Origin: Terriglobia bacterium
GTDB taxonomy: Bacteria > Acidobacteriota > Terriglobia > Acidiferrales > UBA7541
DNA: 64,000 bases
Reading direction: 5' to 3'
Assembly (NCBI GenBank): GCA_020073585.1
Contig: JAIQEV010000007.1
Span: 30,501 to 94,500, forward strand
Shown: in pieces, positions 52,116 to 61,438 of the stretch
Layout of the letters: each line of letters starts with the position of its first letter
How positions within the stretch are numbered: the stretch's first letter is position 1
Notes under the pieces: generated by a model
Seen by the model: the letters and a program-made list of their open reading frames with translations, nothing else
Told to the model about the DNA's origin: nothing
Databases searched by the model: none
Position numbers and translations under genes: made by a program

Positions 52116-52575
52116 CCAGCGCCGTGCCCATCGATTTCGAATACACGTCGAAAACGTTTTTCCCTCCCCAGGAAGTCGAGTCCGGATCGTCCTGCACCGC
52201 CCGCAGCCCCCATTCGGCCCGCCCGCTCATCGGATCCACCGGGATCCGCCGCAGGAAGCGGATCTTGCGGTCGCTGCTGGCGCCGAGCTGCACCCCTTTC
52301 ACCAGCGTCTCCAGGTCCGGGGGATAGCCTTCGCTGCCCACTTCCACGCGGATCTGGTTGCGGTCGGCGAGGTCCTTGTAGCGGTCGATGGCGTCGCGCA
52401 TCTCGCGCAGGTCGCGGCGCAGCTCGCTCTCTTTCTGCCGCACGATGCTGTAGCGCGCGATGGGCAGCGCCGCGGAACACAGAATCAGCAGGATCGAGCA
52501 GGCGATGATCAGCTCCAGCAGGGTCATCCCCGCCTGCGAATCGCCTCGCCGGATTGTGCGCAGCGCGTGCGGCAT
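52090..52575 (-). CDS. Pseudopilin (GspG-like), second copy
   Basis: 161 residues. Prepilin motif AGMTLLELIIACSILLILCS at about residues 15-34 (Met after the cleaved Gly), then RRDLREMRDAIDRYKDLADR and RRIPVDPMSGRAEWGL. The same domain plan as the next gene but only moderately similar, so an old duplication. It follows the secretin gene by 19 bases and overlaps the other pseudopilin gene, so all three are one transcript. Confidence 0.9.
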   Translation of the reverse strand: MPHALRTIRRGDSQAGMTLLELIIACSILLILCSAALPIARYSIVRQKESELRRDLREMRDAIDRYKDLADRNQIRVEVGSEGYPPDLETLVKGVQLGASSDRKIRFLRRIPVDPMSGRAEWGLRAVQDDPDSTSWGGKNVFDVYSKSMGTALDGTRYAEW

Positions 52576-52594
52576 AAGCCTACGGTTAGAGAGA

Positions 52595-54814
52595 TTACGG
52601 AACGACCTGAATCGTTGCCTCGCCGCTGAGCAGCGGCAGCGCCTTCTGCTGCGAATCCCGGGCGTTGACCTGCACGATGGCCAGCTTCGACGAGCCGGGG
52701 GCCAGCGCGCGCACCACCACGCCTATCAGCGTGCCCGAGCCGCTCACTCCCGCGGTGTTGGGCTGCCGCGTGGCGGAGATAATCGCCTGCCCGTGCTCCT
52801 GGTCCACGCGCTGCACGATGGCGATCTCCTGCGTGCCTCCCGAGAGGAATCCCCCGTGGCGCACTTCCTCGATGCGCAGCACCGCGGGATCGTATTGCAG
52901 CAGCATGGGGATCGAGAAGAGGTCCTGCACGTTGTCCACGGCCACGCCCAGCGTTGCGGTCTCCCCGGCCTTCAGGGAAATCGTTGTGGGCTCGAAGCGC
53001 AGCCGCGCCGCTTGCCCGCCGCTCGGCGGCGCGGCCTGCGGCACGGGCGCGGGCGTTACCGGCGCTGCTGCCGGAGGCATGGTGGGCGCCTGGATGCTCG
53101 CTTCGCGGCGCACCTGAATGTTCGATTCCGACCCGGAGCTCAGCGGCCGCAAGTTGGACTGCGTCCACAGCGGCAGCCGCACGATGCGCGGGATCAGCAC
53201 GATCAGCACTTCGTTTTCCTGATGGTCGTTCTTCTCGTCGGAAAAAAGATAGTGCAGCAGCGGCAGCTTCGCGAACCCCGGCCAGCCGTTCAGCGTCTTG
53301 CTGTCCACCCGCTCGATCAGCCCGCCGAGTATGTTGACTTCGCCTTCCTTGAGGCGGATGTCGTGCTCGATCTTGCGCTGGCTGATGATCGGCTGCTGAA
53401 TCCCCCCGATGGTGCTCGTCCCGGTGACCGAGGAGACCTCTACCAGAACCTTCAGGCTGACTTCGTGATTCGGATGCACGCGCGGCGTCACGTCCACGTT
53501 CACGCCCACATCGATGTATTGAAACTGCGTGTTCACCAGCGGGTTCACGATGCCCGCCCCGCCGGCCGCGCCGATCCCCACCCCCGCCTGGAAGCTTCCC
53601 GTGGCCACCGGAATGCGGTCGCCGATGCGCAGTTTGGCTTGCTGCCCGTCCACCGAGCGAATCTCCGGATTCTGAATGATCTTGGTCGAGCTGTCGGTCA
53701 GGATGGCCGTGGCCGTGGCCCCCGGCAGCGTCACGCTGTAGTCCGCCGTGGAAAGATGCTTCAGCCGGTTCAAGGCCATGGAGGTGGCGGCCGTCGTTCC
53801 CGTTCCCGCCGGGGTGAACGCCAGTGTGGAGCTCTGTCCCGGAAGCACCCCCAGGTCCCGCAGGCGGTCCAGCCGTGCCTGCAACACTTCCACTTGGATG
53901 ACCACCTCGGGCTTGGCCCGGTCAATGTCGTTGATCAGCTTCTCGGCCAGAAGGAGCTTGTCCGGCGTGTCGCGCACGATGATCGCGTTCTGCGCGTTCA
54001 ACTGCTGGATGCGCTTGAGATCCAGGATCTGCCGCAGCCCGGTGACGATCTCCGTGAGGTCCTGCGGTTGCACGGTGTTTGAAAGATAGAACGTGCGCAC
54101 CAGTTGCTCTTCGTAGTCGCGCCGCTTCTGCGGCTGATCCGGAATGATGAAGATGATGTTCTGCGTTACCGGCTTCCAGAACGATTTGCTCTGCAGCGAC
54201 ACGATGTCCAGAGCCTGCTCCAGCGTGACGTTGTTCAGTTCCGTGGTGATGCGCCGGGCAGGGAAGTCCGGGTCGAATACCACTGTCAGCCCGGCCAGCT
54301 TGGCTATTGTCTCATAGATAATCTTCGCGTCGTTGGCCATCTTCAAGTTAATGGGCGCGCGGGAGATGGCCATGAGCTGCGGCGGCTCCTGGGCCAGCGG
54401 GCCTTCCGCGGGCTGCGCCGCTGGCGCCGGGCCCGGCTCGGCCTCTTTTTCCTTCCCGGCGATTTGTTCCAGCGTCGTCTTTATTTCCTGCCCGGCGATG
54501 GCACTGGAGGGATCCATGGCCTGGGCCTTCTGGAACTCGGCCAGAGCCATTTGCAAATCGCCCTTCTCGCGCAGTTTCTGCCCCTGGCGCACGTGGTACT
54601 GGCTGGCTTCGAAACGCGCCTGGGTGGTCTTGAGCTTGTAGTCGGCGTTGAATGGATCGGCTTTCAGGGCCTTCTGGTAGTGTTCCAGAGCGGTGTCGTA
54701 GTCCTGCAGGGCCTCGGCCTTGCGCGCAAGCTTGTAGTCATCGCCGCCCTTGGGGCAGCCGCCGGCCAACAGGCCGCAGGCGATGCACAAAATGAGAGTC
54801 CCCCAGCGCCGCAT
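52595..54814 (-). CDS. Secretin (GspD/PilQ family) lipoprotein with TPR and C-terminal cohesin-like domains
   Basis: 739 residues. Lipoprotein signal (CGLLAGGC), two TPR-like helical repeats (about 28-100, YDTALEHYQKALKADPFNAD), an STN/short N domain (about 155-225), N1-type domain (about 235-300), the secretin core (QVEVLQARLDRLRDLGVLPG ... VDVTPRVHPNHEVSLKVLVE; IPRIVRLPL at its end), then a Pro-rich linker and a beta-sandwich (about 610-739, SLKAGETATLGVAVDNVQDL) resembling cohesin domains. It forms an outer-membrane ring for type II secretion or pseudopilus passage. The order of domains, with TPR and cohesin-like ends, is a variant seen in Acidobacteriota and Deltaproteobacteria. Confidence 0.9.
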   Translation of the reverse strand: MRRWGTLILCIACGLLAGGCPKGGDDYKLARKAEALQDYDTALEHYQKALKADPFNADYKLKTTQARFEASQYHVRQGQKLREKGDLQMALAEFQKAQAMDPSSAIAGQEIKTTLEQIAGKEKEAEPGPAPAAQPAEGPLAQEPPQLMAISRAPINLKMANDAKIIYETIAKLAGLTVVFDPDFPARRITTELNNVTLEQALDIVSLQSKSFWKPVTQNIIFIIPDQPQKRRDYEEQLVRTFYLSNTVQPQDLTEIVTGLRQILDLKRIQQLNAQNAIIVRDTPDKLLLAEKLINDIDRAKPEVVIQVEVLQARLDRLRDLGVLPGQSSTLAFTPAGTGTTAATSMALNRLKHLSTADYSVTLPGATATAILTDSSTKIIQNPEIRSVDGQQAKLRIGDRIPVATGSFQAGVGIGAAGGAGIVNPLVNTQFQYIDVGVNVDVTPRVHPNHEVSLKVLVEVSSVTGTSTIGGIQQPIISQRKIEHDIRLKEGEVNILGGLIERVDSKTLNGWPGFAKLPLLHYLFSDEKNDHQENEVLIVLIPRIVRLPLWTQSNLRPLSSGSESNIQVRREASIQAPTMPPAAAPVTPAPVPQAAPPSGGQAARLRFEPTTISLKAGETATLGVAVDNVQDLFSIPMLLQYDPAVLRIEEVRHGGFLSGGTQEIAIVQRVDQEHGQAIISATRQPNTAGVSGSGTLIGVVVRALAPGSSKLAIVQVNARDSQQKALPLLSGEATIQVVP

Positions 54815-54936
54815 CTTTTCTCCGAAACCTCGGAACTACAGAAACTTACGCCAGTCTAGCATCCGCTCAAGAGGGCGGCAAGCAACCCCGGGCGAGCTGT
54901 CTTGCATTGGGTAAGGGGGGACCGCTAAAATGAAAT

Positions 54937-55434
54937 GTGGTGGCCAAGCCCGCAAAAAAACCGGAGAAGGGGAAAGGTGGCGATGAGATTGTCGCGCAGA
55001 ACCGCGCGGCCTCCTATAACTACCATCTTCTCGAGAAGTTCGAGGCCGGCATGGTGCTCCACGGCACGGAAGTGAAGGCCTTGCGCGAAGGAAAGGCGAA
55101 TATCCGCGACGCCTATGTGGAAATCAAGCCCAGCGGCGCCTGGCTCGTCAATGCCCACATTGCCCAGTACTTACCCGGCGGCCCCTGGAACCACGAACCC
55201 CTCGGTTCCCGCAAACTTCTGCTGCACAAAAAAGAGCTGAACAAGCTGGCCGGCAAGACCCAGTCCAAAGGTTTAACCGTCATTCCCTTGCGCATCTATT
55301 TTCGCAACGGCATCGCCAAATGCGAGATCGCCCTGGCCAAAGGCAAGAAGGACTACGACCGCCGCCAGGACTCTCGCGACAAGGAATCCCGCAAGGAAGT
55401 GGATGAAGCCATGTATCGAGCCCGGAGGAGATAG
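54937..55434 (+). CDS. smpB: SsrA-binding protein SmpB
   Basis: 165 residues; binds tmRNA and brings it to stalled ribosomes. Recognisable blocks are NRAASYNYHLLEKFEAGMVL, GTEVKALREGKANIRDAYVE, WNHEPLGSRKLLLHKKEL and the Lys/Arg-rich tail (KGKKDYDRRQDSRDKE). It starts at GTG 54937 or the adjacent GTG 54940. The tmRNA gene itself is not in the window. It precedes pepA by 7 bases. Confidence 0.95.
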   Translation: MVAKPAKKPEKGKGGDEIVAQNRAASYNYHLLEKFEAGMVLHGTEVKALREGKANIRDAYVEIKPSGAWLVNAHIAQYLPGGPWNHEPLGSRKLLLHKKELNKLAGKTQSKGLTVIPLRIYFRNGIAKCEIALAKGKKDYDRRQDSRDKESRKEVDEAMYRARRR

Positions 55435-55441
55435 GATTATC

Positions 55442-56932
55442 ATGCAAATTTCACTCGAAGCCCGACCGTTCGCGGAACTCCAGACCGCCGCGCTGGTTAG
55501 CTATGTTTTTGAAGAGACCGATCCCGTCCAGGGGCGCGTCGCGGAATTGGACCAGAAAACCGGCGGACTGCTGCGCAAGCTGGCGCAGGGCGGCGAGCTG
55601 ACGGGGAAAACGCTGGAGATGACCCTGGTGCACGCCCCGGCGGGGTTGCCGGCCGAACGCTTGCTGCTGGTCGGCGCGGGAAAGCGTGAGCAGTACGGCA
55701 GCACGCAACTCCGCAAACTCGCTGGAGCGGCGCTACGCCATCTGAAAGGCCGCTCGGTGAAGCAGTTTGCGTTTCTGGTGCGCGAGGGCGAGGCCACCGC
55801 GGAAGCGGCGCAGGCCGTGACCGAAGGTCTGATCTTCGCCAATTTCGAGTCGGACAAATACAAGAGCGAAAAAAAGAATGGCAAAGAAGTGGACGCCGTC
55901 CTGCTCGCCGGCTGGGACGGCGAAAGCCGCGCCGCGGGCGAAACGGGACTGCAGCGCGGTCGGATTATCGGTGACGCGCAGAACTTCACGCGCGACCTGG
56001 TCAACGAGCCTTCCAACAAATTGACGCCGCGCATTCTGGCGGAGCGCGCCGAAGCCATGGCCCGGGAAGCCGGCCTGGCCGTGGAGATCCTGGACGAGAA
56101 GAAAATCGCGGAACTCAAGATGGGCGCGCTGCTCAGCGTAGCCCAGGGCAGCGTCGAGCCGCCGCGCGTGATGGTGGTCACGTATACGCCGGCGAACGCC
56201 AAGCCCGGCGCTCCGGTGATCGGCCTGGTGGGCAAGGCGGTTACGTTCGATACCGGCGGCATCTCCATCAAGCCGGCCGAGGGCATGGAAAAGATGAAGT
56301 ACGACATGGCCGGCGGGGCCACCATGCTCGGGGTGATGCGCGCGCTGGCTGCGCTCAAGCCCAGCGTGAAAGTGATCTGCGTCGTGCCCTCTACCGAGAA
56401 CATGCCCGGCGGGAAGGCGCAGAAGCCCGGCGATATCCAGGTGGCCATGTCCGGGAAGACTATCGAGGTGCTGAACACCGACGCCGAGGGCCGGCTGATC
56501 CTCGCCGACGGGGTGACGTATGCCAAGCAGCTCGGCGCCACGCAGCTGATCGATGCGGCCACGCTCACCGGCGCCATCGTCGTGGCCCTGGCCAACGTCA
56601 ACGTCGGGGTCTTCGGCTCGGACCAGGCCTTCACGGACAAGCTGCTGGCCAGCGCCAAGGCCTGCGGCGAAAAAATGTGGCCGATGCCCATGGACGACGA
56701 ATATCGCGAGTTCATCAAGGGCACCATGGCCGACATCCAGAATATCGGGAGCGGCAAGGGCGGCGGGGCCATCACCGGGGCCATGTTCATCAAGGAGTTC
56801 GCGGGGGACGCCCCGTGGATCCATCTGGACATCGCCGGGACGGCGTGGCTGGATGAAGCCAAGCCCTGGGCCGCCAAGGGCGCCAGCGCGGTGGCGGTGC
56901 GCACGCTGGTGGAGCTGGTGACGAAACTGTAG
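55442..56932 (+). CDS. pepA: Leucyl aminopeptidase (M17 family)
   Basis: 496 residues, the M17 hexameric di-zinc aminopeptidase. Metal and active-site blocks are GKAVTFDTGGISIKPAEGM, KYDMAGGATMLG and the signature NTDAEGRLILADG. The N-terminal macro-like domain is present. ATG 55442 follows GGAGGAGATAGG. It is co-directional with smpB and ends 8 bases before the convergent argS stop. Confidence 0.95.
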   Translation: MQISLEARPFAELQTAALVSYVFEETDPVQGRVAELDQKTGGLLRKLAQGGELTGKTLEMTLVHAPAGLPAERLLLVGAGKREQYGSTQLRKLAGAALRHLKGRSVKQFAFLVREGEATAEAAQAVTEGLIFANFESDKYKSEKKNGKEVDAVLLAGWDGESRAAGETGLQRGRIIGDAQNFTRDLVNEPSNKLTPRILAERAEAMAREAGLAVEILDEKKIAELKMGALLSVAQGSVEPPRVMVVTYTPANAKPGAPVIGLVGKAVTFDTGGISIKPAEGMEKMKYDMAGGATMLGVMRALAALKPSVKVICVVPSTENMPGGKAQKPGDIQVAMSGKTIEVLNTDAEGRLILADGVTYAKQLGATQLIDAATLTGAIVVALANVNVGVFGSDQAFTDKLLASAKACGEKMWPMPMDDEYREFIKGTMADIQNIGSGKGGGAITGAMFIKEFAGDAPWIHLDIAGTAWLDEAKPWAAKGASAVAVRTLVELVTKL

Positions 56933-56939
56933 CGCTGCA

Positions 56940-58925
56940 TCACATCTTCTCCGGGGCTTCGATGCCGAGCAGGTTCAACGTGCGGACCAGTTGTGCTTCG
57001 ACCAGTTCGGTCAGTTGCAGCAGGAAGGCGCGCTTCTCGGCGTCGGTTTCCGAGAGGATGTGGTGCTTGTGGTAGAAGTTGTTGAAGGACTGCGCGAGCT
57101 GGAAGGCGTACTTGGCGACAAACGCGGATTCCTGCGCGCCGATGGCCGCGGCGGTGGCGTAATCGAGCGAACCGCCGAGCAGCAGAAGTTCCCACAGCCC
57201 CTGGCCTTCGGCTCCTGAAAATATCTTCGCGAGAAATTCATTGGAAAGCGCCGGGGAAGCGCCCGGCACCTCGCTGCCCTTGCGGCGGATGCCGCGAATG
57301 CGCACCACGGCGTACTGGCAGTAGGGCCCGGTCTCGCCTTCGAAGCTCAGGGCATCCTCGAAATCGAAAGCGATGATGGCCGTGCGCGTGAATTTCAGCA
57401 GGAAGAAGCGCAGCGCGCCCACGGCGATGGCGTGCGCGGTCTGCTGCTGCTCGGGGGCGGGCATCTCGGGATGGCGCTGGCGGACCTCGGCGAGGGTGGC
57501 GGCTTCGAGCTGATCGAGCAGATCGTCGGCCTTCACTCCCAGGCCCTTGCGCCCGCTCACTTCCACGTAGGGCTTTTTCAGTTCTTCGGGGGAAAGCTCG
57601 TAGCCCATCTCGCGGGCGCAGCGCGGGGTGAGGGCCACGATCTCGTAGGAGAAGTGGACGGAGCGGTCGGCTTCCGCGTTGTAGCCCAGGGCGCGCAGCC
57701 CTGCGGTTACTACCTGCTGCAGATAGGCCTGGCGGGCGTCAATCACGTTGTACACCGTCGCGGCCTTGCCGAAGGGTGGCGCCTGCGGGTCGCTGGGCTC
57801 GCTGGTGGTGACCCACAAGGCCGCGCCCGCCGGGGCGTGGGGGTGGCGGGCGTAGTGGAAATCCTTGCCCAGCAGGCCGAACTTCCACATCTGATAGGCG
57901 ATGTCCTTGCCCACATAGGTGACCGTGCCGTTGGAGCGCACGATGACTTTGGCCTGGGCGTCGGCGTCTTCCGCAGCGGCTTCGCCTTCGGGGGCCTCTT
58001 CGCCCTGGTGCCAGGGCATGATCCAGCAGCCGGCGTTCTTGCCGCTGGCGGCCATCTGAATCGCGCCGGTTTCTTTCAGCTTGGTGAAGGCCGCATCCCA
58101 GAATTTCAGGTGCAGGATTTCGCTCTCGCGCGGCAGAAGGTCGTAATGGATGTCCAGGCGGGCCATGGTGCGCAGGTGGCAGGCCACGATGGCCTCGGCC
58201 ACGATCTGTCCCACCTCGGCTTCTTCTCCCAGGCCTTCTTCAATGCGCTTCAGCATCTCTCCGCGCAGCGCCTGCCGCGACTTGTCTTCCTCGAAAAATT
58301 GGGTGACCCGCGCATAGAGGTCCCAGCAGAAGTAGTCGAAGCGCGGCTCGTGGGTCAGGGCGCGGACGTTGCGCGCCGTGCGCTTCTCCATGTGCATGAA
58401 GCCGACGACGACGTCGGCGACCTGCACGCCGGTGTTGTCGATATAGTTCTGGACTTCGACGGTGTGGCCGGTGTGGCGCAGCAGGCGGACGAAGGTGTCG
58501 CCCAGGACGGCATTGCGCAGGTGCCCGATGTGCGCGGCCTTGTTGGGATTGATGTTGGTGTGCTCGACGATGACCTTGCCGCCGGCCGGGGCTCCCGCTT
58601 GCGGGATCGCTGCGCCAGCCGCGGATTCGGCCAGCGCGCTCTGCCAGAAGGCGGCGCGGTCGAGGAACGCGTTGAGATAGCCCGCTCCGGCGACCTCGAT
58701 GCGCGCGATGCCTTCCACCGGGGCGAGCTGGTTGACTATTTCCTGGGCGATCTGGCGCGGGGCGCGCTTCAGGCGCTTGGCCAGCTCGAAGCAGACGGGC
58801 GAGGCCAGTTCGCCCATCTCGAGCTTGGGCGGCTTTTCCAGGGCGATCTCGATGGTTATGCCGTAATTCTGCTGGATGTGGCGGGCCAGGGTGTCGCGCA
58901 GGCGATTTAGAAGTATCTGGTACAC
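56940..58925 (-). CDS. argS: Arginyl-tRNA synthetase
   Basis: 661 residues, class I synthetase. The HIGH motif is in NKAAHIGHLRNAVLGD (about residue 135), preceded by an N-terminal Add1 domain that recognises the D-loop (MYQILLNRLRDTLARHIQQN). The second signature lacks a typical KMSKS, as is usual in many ArgRS; the region KGLGVKADDLLD takes its place. The C-terminal anticodon-binding domain ends NLLGIEAPEKM. At 661 residues it is longer than the common 550-590, with an insert around residues 300-330 (EEAPEGEAAAEDADAQAK). Confidence 0.95.
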   Translation of the reverse strand: MYQILLNRLRDTLARHIQQNYGITIEIALEKPPKLEMGELASPVCFELAKRLKRAPRQIAQEIVNQLAPVEGIARIEVAGAGYLNAFLDRAAFWQSALAESAAGAAIPQAGAPAGGKVIVEHTNINPNKAAHIGHLRNAVLGDTFVRLLRHTGHTVEVQNYIDNTGVQVADVVVGFMHMEKRTARNVRALTHEPRFDYFCWDLYARVTQFFEEDKSRQALRGEMLKRIEEGLGEEAEVGQIVAEAIVACHLRTMARLDIHYDLLPRESEILHLKFWDAAFTKLKETGAIQMAASGKNAGCWIMPWHQGEEAPEGEAAAEDADAQAKVIVRSNGTVTYVGKDIAYQMWKFGLLGKDFHYARHPHAPAGAALWVTTSEPSDPQAPPFGKAATVYNVIDARQAYLQQVVTAGLRALGYNAEADRSVHFSYEIVALTPRCAREMGYELSPEELKKPYVEVSGRKGLGVKADDLLDQLEAATLAEVRQRHPEMPAPEQQQTAHAIAVGALRFFLLKFTRTAIIAFDFEDALSFEGETGPYCQYAVVRIRGIRRKGSEVPGASPALSNEFLAKIFSGAEGQGLWELLLLGGSLDYATAAAIGAQESAFVAKYAFQLAQSFNNFYHKHHILSETDAEKRAFLLQLTELVEAQLVRTLNLLGIEAPEKM

Positions 58926-59552
58926 GGTGCCTCGATCCGGGGACGGAAGTGCTGGAAACGATTCAGTATAGGGAAGTTGTTTAGAGGGGTCAAAGGTGGA
59001 GGGAAAGTTGACAGTTCACAGTTGACAGTTGAAAGGCGGAGGGAAACGGAGTGGCCCTTGGCCCCCGGTTTCCGGGGAACGATGTGATTGCAAAGGGGAT
59101 CAAAGGCCATGTTTGGAAGTGATGTGAAAAGAAAGAGGTTAGCGGCCGAGAATAGGAAAGCATGTGATTCCGCAGGGTTTAGGAGAGAAGGGGAAGGATT
59201 TGGCGCAGAGAATTCCCAGACATCGCCGGGGAGGCTGGGAGACGAAGGGAAGAGCGGGGCGGCTGTGAGCGGCTGGGATGAAGCGCGCGGGGGTAGCGGC
59301 GCGGGAGGTTTTCGAACGGTGAATTGATGTAACACGGAGGAGGATAACAGAGGAGTGACTTTATTGCAAGAGATAACTGAGGGGTATTCGAAAGGGCTGT
59401 GGAAAAGTGCGTGAGGAGGTTTCTTTTTGTAACCGAAAATTCAACAGCCCCACACGCAAGAACGGCGTATGGGGCACCCCGAACGTGCTAACTCATGAAA
59501 TCCGGGCCACCCGCCGGTTGAAGGAATGTCCCGGATATGAGACAATGACCGA
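58926..59552. other. Non-coding stretch with tandem GTTGACAGTT repeats
   Basis: No credible gene in 627 bases. Two copies of AGTTGACAGTT lie at 59006-59016 and 59020-59030, within a purine-rich sequence (GGAGGGAAA repeated before and after). The remainder up to the toxin gene is unremarkable. A promoter for the toxin-antitoxin pair should lie near the end, but I see no convincing hexamers. Confidence 0.5.
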
Positions 59553-59885
59553 GTGAAAGCGGCAATCTTTCATCCTGGGGCCCGGGCGGCGATCCGCCTG
59601 TTTCCCAAGGACGTCCGGATCGAGTTGGGCAAAGCAATTTTTGATCTGCAGAAGGGCGCGATTCTGGGGATGCCTTTCTCCCGGCACATGCCATCGGTAG
59701 CGCAGGGGGTTGAGGAGTTGAGAATCCGGGACCGAGCCGGGATTTATCGCGCATTCTATTATGCGAGATCGCCGCGCGGTGTTCTGGTGTTCCACGCGTT
59801 TGTGAAAAAGAGCCGGACGACGCCCAAACAGGATGTGGATCTGGGAAGGAAACGGCTAAAGGAGTTGCTGGATGAGAAAGTCTAA
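59553..59885 (+). CDS. RelE/HigB-type toxin (phage Gp49-like)
   Basis: 110 residues starting at GTG 59553. RIELGKAIFDLQKGAILGMP, MPSVAQGVEELRIRDRAGIY and YRAFYYARSPRGVLVFHAFV with KKSRTTP match the COG4679/HigB group, which cleaves mRNA on ribosomes. It overlaps the HTH gene by 14 bases in the toxin-first order typical of HigBA. Confidence 0.88.
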   Translation: MKAAIFHPGARAAIRLFPKDVRIELGKAIFDLQKGAILGMPFSRHMPSVAQGVEELRIRDRAGIYRAFYYARSPRGVLVFHAFVKKSRTTPKQDVDLGRKRLKELLDEKV

Positions 59886-60171
59886 GGCAGTGGCCGTGCG
59901 CACGGCCGGCGATCTGGCGAAAGCGCTGGGTCTGAGCCCGGCGGACGGCGCGGAACTGGAGTTGCGCAGCGATCTGAACTCGAAAATCATCGAAGTGGTG
60001 CGGAAGAAAGGGTTGACGCATGCCCAGGTAGCGCGGCTGGCGCGCACCTCGCGGACGCGCGTTACGGCGATGATGAACCGCAATACGAAGGATATTTCGA
60101 CGGATCTGATGCTGCGCGTGCTCTATGCACTGGGGTATAGCGCCAAGGTCAGTTTCGGAAGAGCTGCGTGA
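59872..60171 (+). CDS. HigA-type XRE antitoxin
   Basis: 99 residues with a helix-turn-helix (LTHAQVARLARTSRTRVTAMM) and the tail STDLMLRVLYALGYSAKVSF found in antitoxins paired with Gp49-like toxins. It would neutralise the overlapping upstream toxin and repress the pair. Confidence 0.88.
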   Translation: MRKSKAVAVRTAGDLAKALGLSPADGAELELRSDLNSKIIEVVRKKGLTHAQVARLARTSRTRVTAMMNRNTKDISTDLMLRVLYALGYSAKVSFGRAA

Positions 60172-60339
60172 TGCCAGTCGGATTTCCGCGAGGCATGCGA
60201 AGAGTGCAAGCGGTAGAGAAGCTAGGTACATGATGGTGAATTACAAAAGTGATATGCTTTGACCGCGTGCCGCCGTCAAAAAAGAAATAAGAATAAGGGA
60301 GGGTGTGCCACCCATCATTTTCTTTCATGGAGATAGTTT

Positions 60340-61167
60340 ATGTTGATTGCACTTATCCTAAACATAGTTGGTGGCATATTGGCAGGCTTGGTTTTTTCTT
60401 TCTATTCTCAACTGCAGATGGTATTTGCAAGTTGGCGTTTCAAGCAAGTTTACGGGAGGCGAGCCGCACTGGACGGAATTACTCTGGTGTATGAAGAACT
60501 GGCACTGCGGAAGGGTGTGCAGAAGTTCTCATATGAGAAGCCGGGTAATGAAACACTAGGCTTTTTTTCAATAAGTCGCCCAATACCAATCGCGAGCGTG
60601 CGCGCTGTCAGTTATCTGGCAAGCTCAGTCGGCAAGTTCACTGCAAAGACCCCTTCGGTGCGGTCTGATCTAGAGACGCGGAATGTCATGGACTTGAATT
60701 TTATTTGTTTTGGGGGGCCTGGATCCAACGTATTAACAGCCAGTTGTCAGGACAATACTGGAAATCGGTTGGCACGTTTCAACCAGCAATTTAATGAGTT
60801 TGTTCGTGTATCCGATGGAAGCCCTCTTGTCCATCTCGACCCTAATTTTGACTATGGCCTGATTTTGAAAGTGCACCCAGCGCAGTTTCCGCGACAGACA
60901 TGGATTGCATGCGCAGGCATAGGGGAAAGAGGGACTTCTGGTGCCGCGTGGTTCATAGCGAATAAATGGGAGGAAATTAGAAGGCACTCGGGAAGCAGGC
61001 CTTTTGCGGCACTTGTGCGCGTTGAGCCAGATGTTCACACAGGGAGAGATCAATCTGCTCTATTAGAAAAGCTCGTTGTTGAACGGAAGGACTGGTTCTC
61101 CGGAAAGACTAAGATCGTTGAAGTTAAACTTCCGAGCAATAGTGGATTCATTCAACAGACTCTTTGA
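60340..61167 (+). CDS. Hypothetical membrane-anchored protein, low GC
   Basis: 275 residues; I do not recognise the family. One N-terminal membrane helix (MLIALILNIVGGILAGLVF) anchors a soluble domain that contains the conspicuous block FICFGGPGSN near residue 122 and DFNYGLILKV-like segments. Base composition is clearly lower in GC and codon use different from both sides, which points to horizontal acquisition. It lies 168 bases after a toxin-antitoxin pair. GGAGAT precedes ATG 60340. The FGGPGSN stretch might be a nucleotide or sugar-phosphate-binding loop, but that is a guess. Confidence 0.6.
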   Translation: MLIALILNIVGGILAGLVFSFYSQLQMVFASWRFKQVYGRRAALDGITLVYEELALRKGVQKFSYEKPGNETLGFFSISRPIPIASVRAVSYLASSVGKFTAKTPSVRSDLETRNVMDLNFICFGGPGSNVLTASCQDNTGNRLARFNQQFNEFVRVSDGSPLVHLDPNFDYGLILKVHPAQFPRQTWIACAGIGERGTSGAAWFIANKWEEIRRHSGSRPFAALVRVEPDVHTGRDQSALLEKLVVERKDWFSGKTKIVEVKLPSNSGFIQQTL

Positions 61168-61320
61168 GGTTGTCCGAAAGGGAATCTTTCCCTCGCGAAC
61201 CGAATCTTCGAAATCATCGTCTGGACAACTTTCCGATCGCTGAGTGAAGTCGCTCTCTTCGGCTGATAGAAGAAATCGCGGTCAGATCAGTCTAAAGTTC
61301 GAGCGGCGGTACCCCTGCAT

Positions 61321-61349
61321 TTGACACCCCTGCGTAGCGCCGATAGTAT
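61321..61349 (+). promoter_or_regulatory. Sigma70-type promoter of larC
   Basis: TTGACA at 61321-61326, 17-base spacer, TAGTAT at 61344-61349. Predicted start near 61356, giving a leader of about 100 bases before ATG 61455. Confidence 0.65.
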
Positions 61350-61379
61350 CGAAACGAATGTGGACGGGGCATGAGCTGA

Positions 61380-61438
61380 AGAGCACAGGCTCCCGAGCGA
61401 GTCGGGACAAGTTCCGCCAGTAGCACTGGCGGGGTTAT
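61380..61438 (+). promoter_or_regulatory. Structured leader of larC with three hairpins
   Basis: Three consecutive stems lie in the untranslated leader: GAGC/GCTC, then CCCGA/TCGGG around GCGAG, then CCGCCAGT/ACTGGCGG around AGC. The last is a perfect 8-bp stem about 15 bases before the coding start region. No known riboswitch consensus could be matched by eye. Regulation by folding, possibly with a metal or cofactor, is conceivable. Confidence 0.4.

Noticed and set aside
52595..54814. Type IV pilus PilQ
   Set aside because: No AMIN domains or pilMNOP neighbours are visible; the lipoprotein start, the TPR repeats and the pseudopilin partners fit a GspD-like or special secretin better.
59006..59031. 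Two TTGACA hexamers as tandem promoters
   Set aside because: They come from the repeated AGTTGACAGTT unit and no matching -10 hexamer lies at 16-18 bases.
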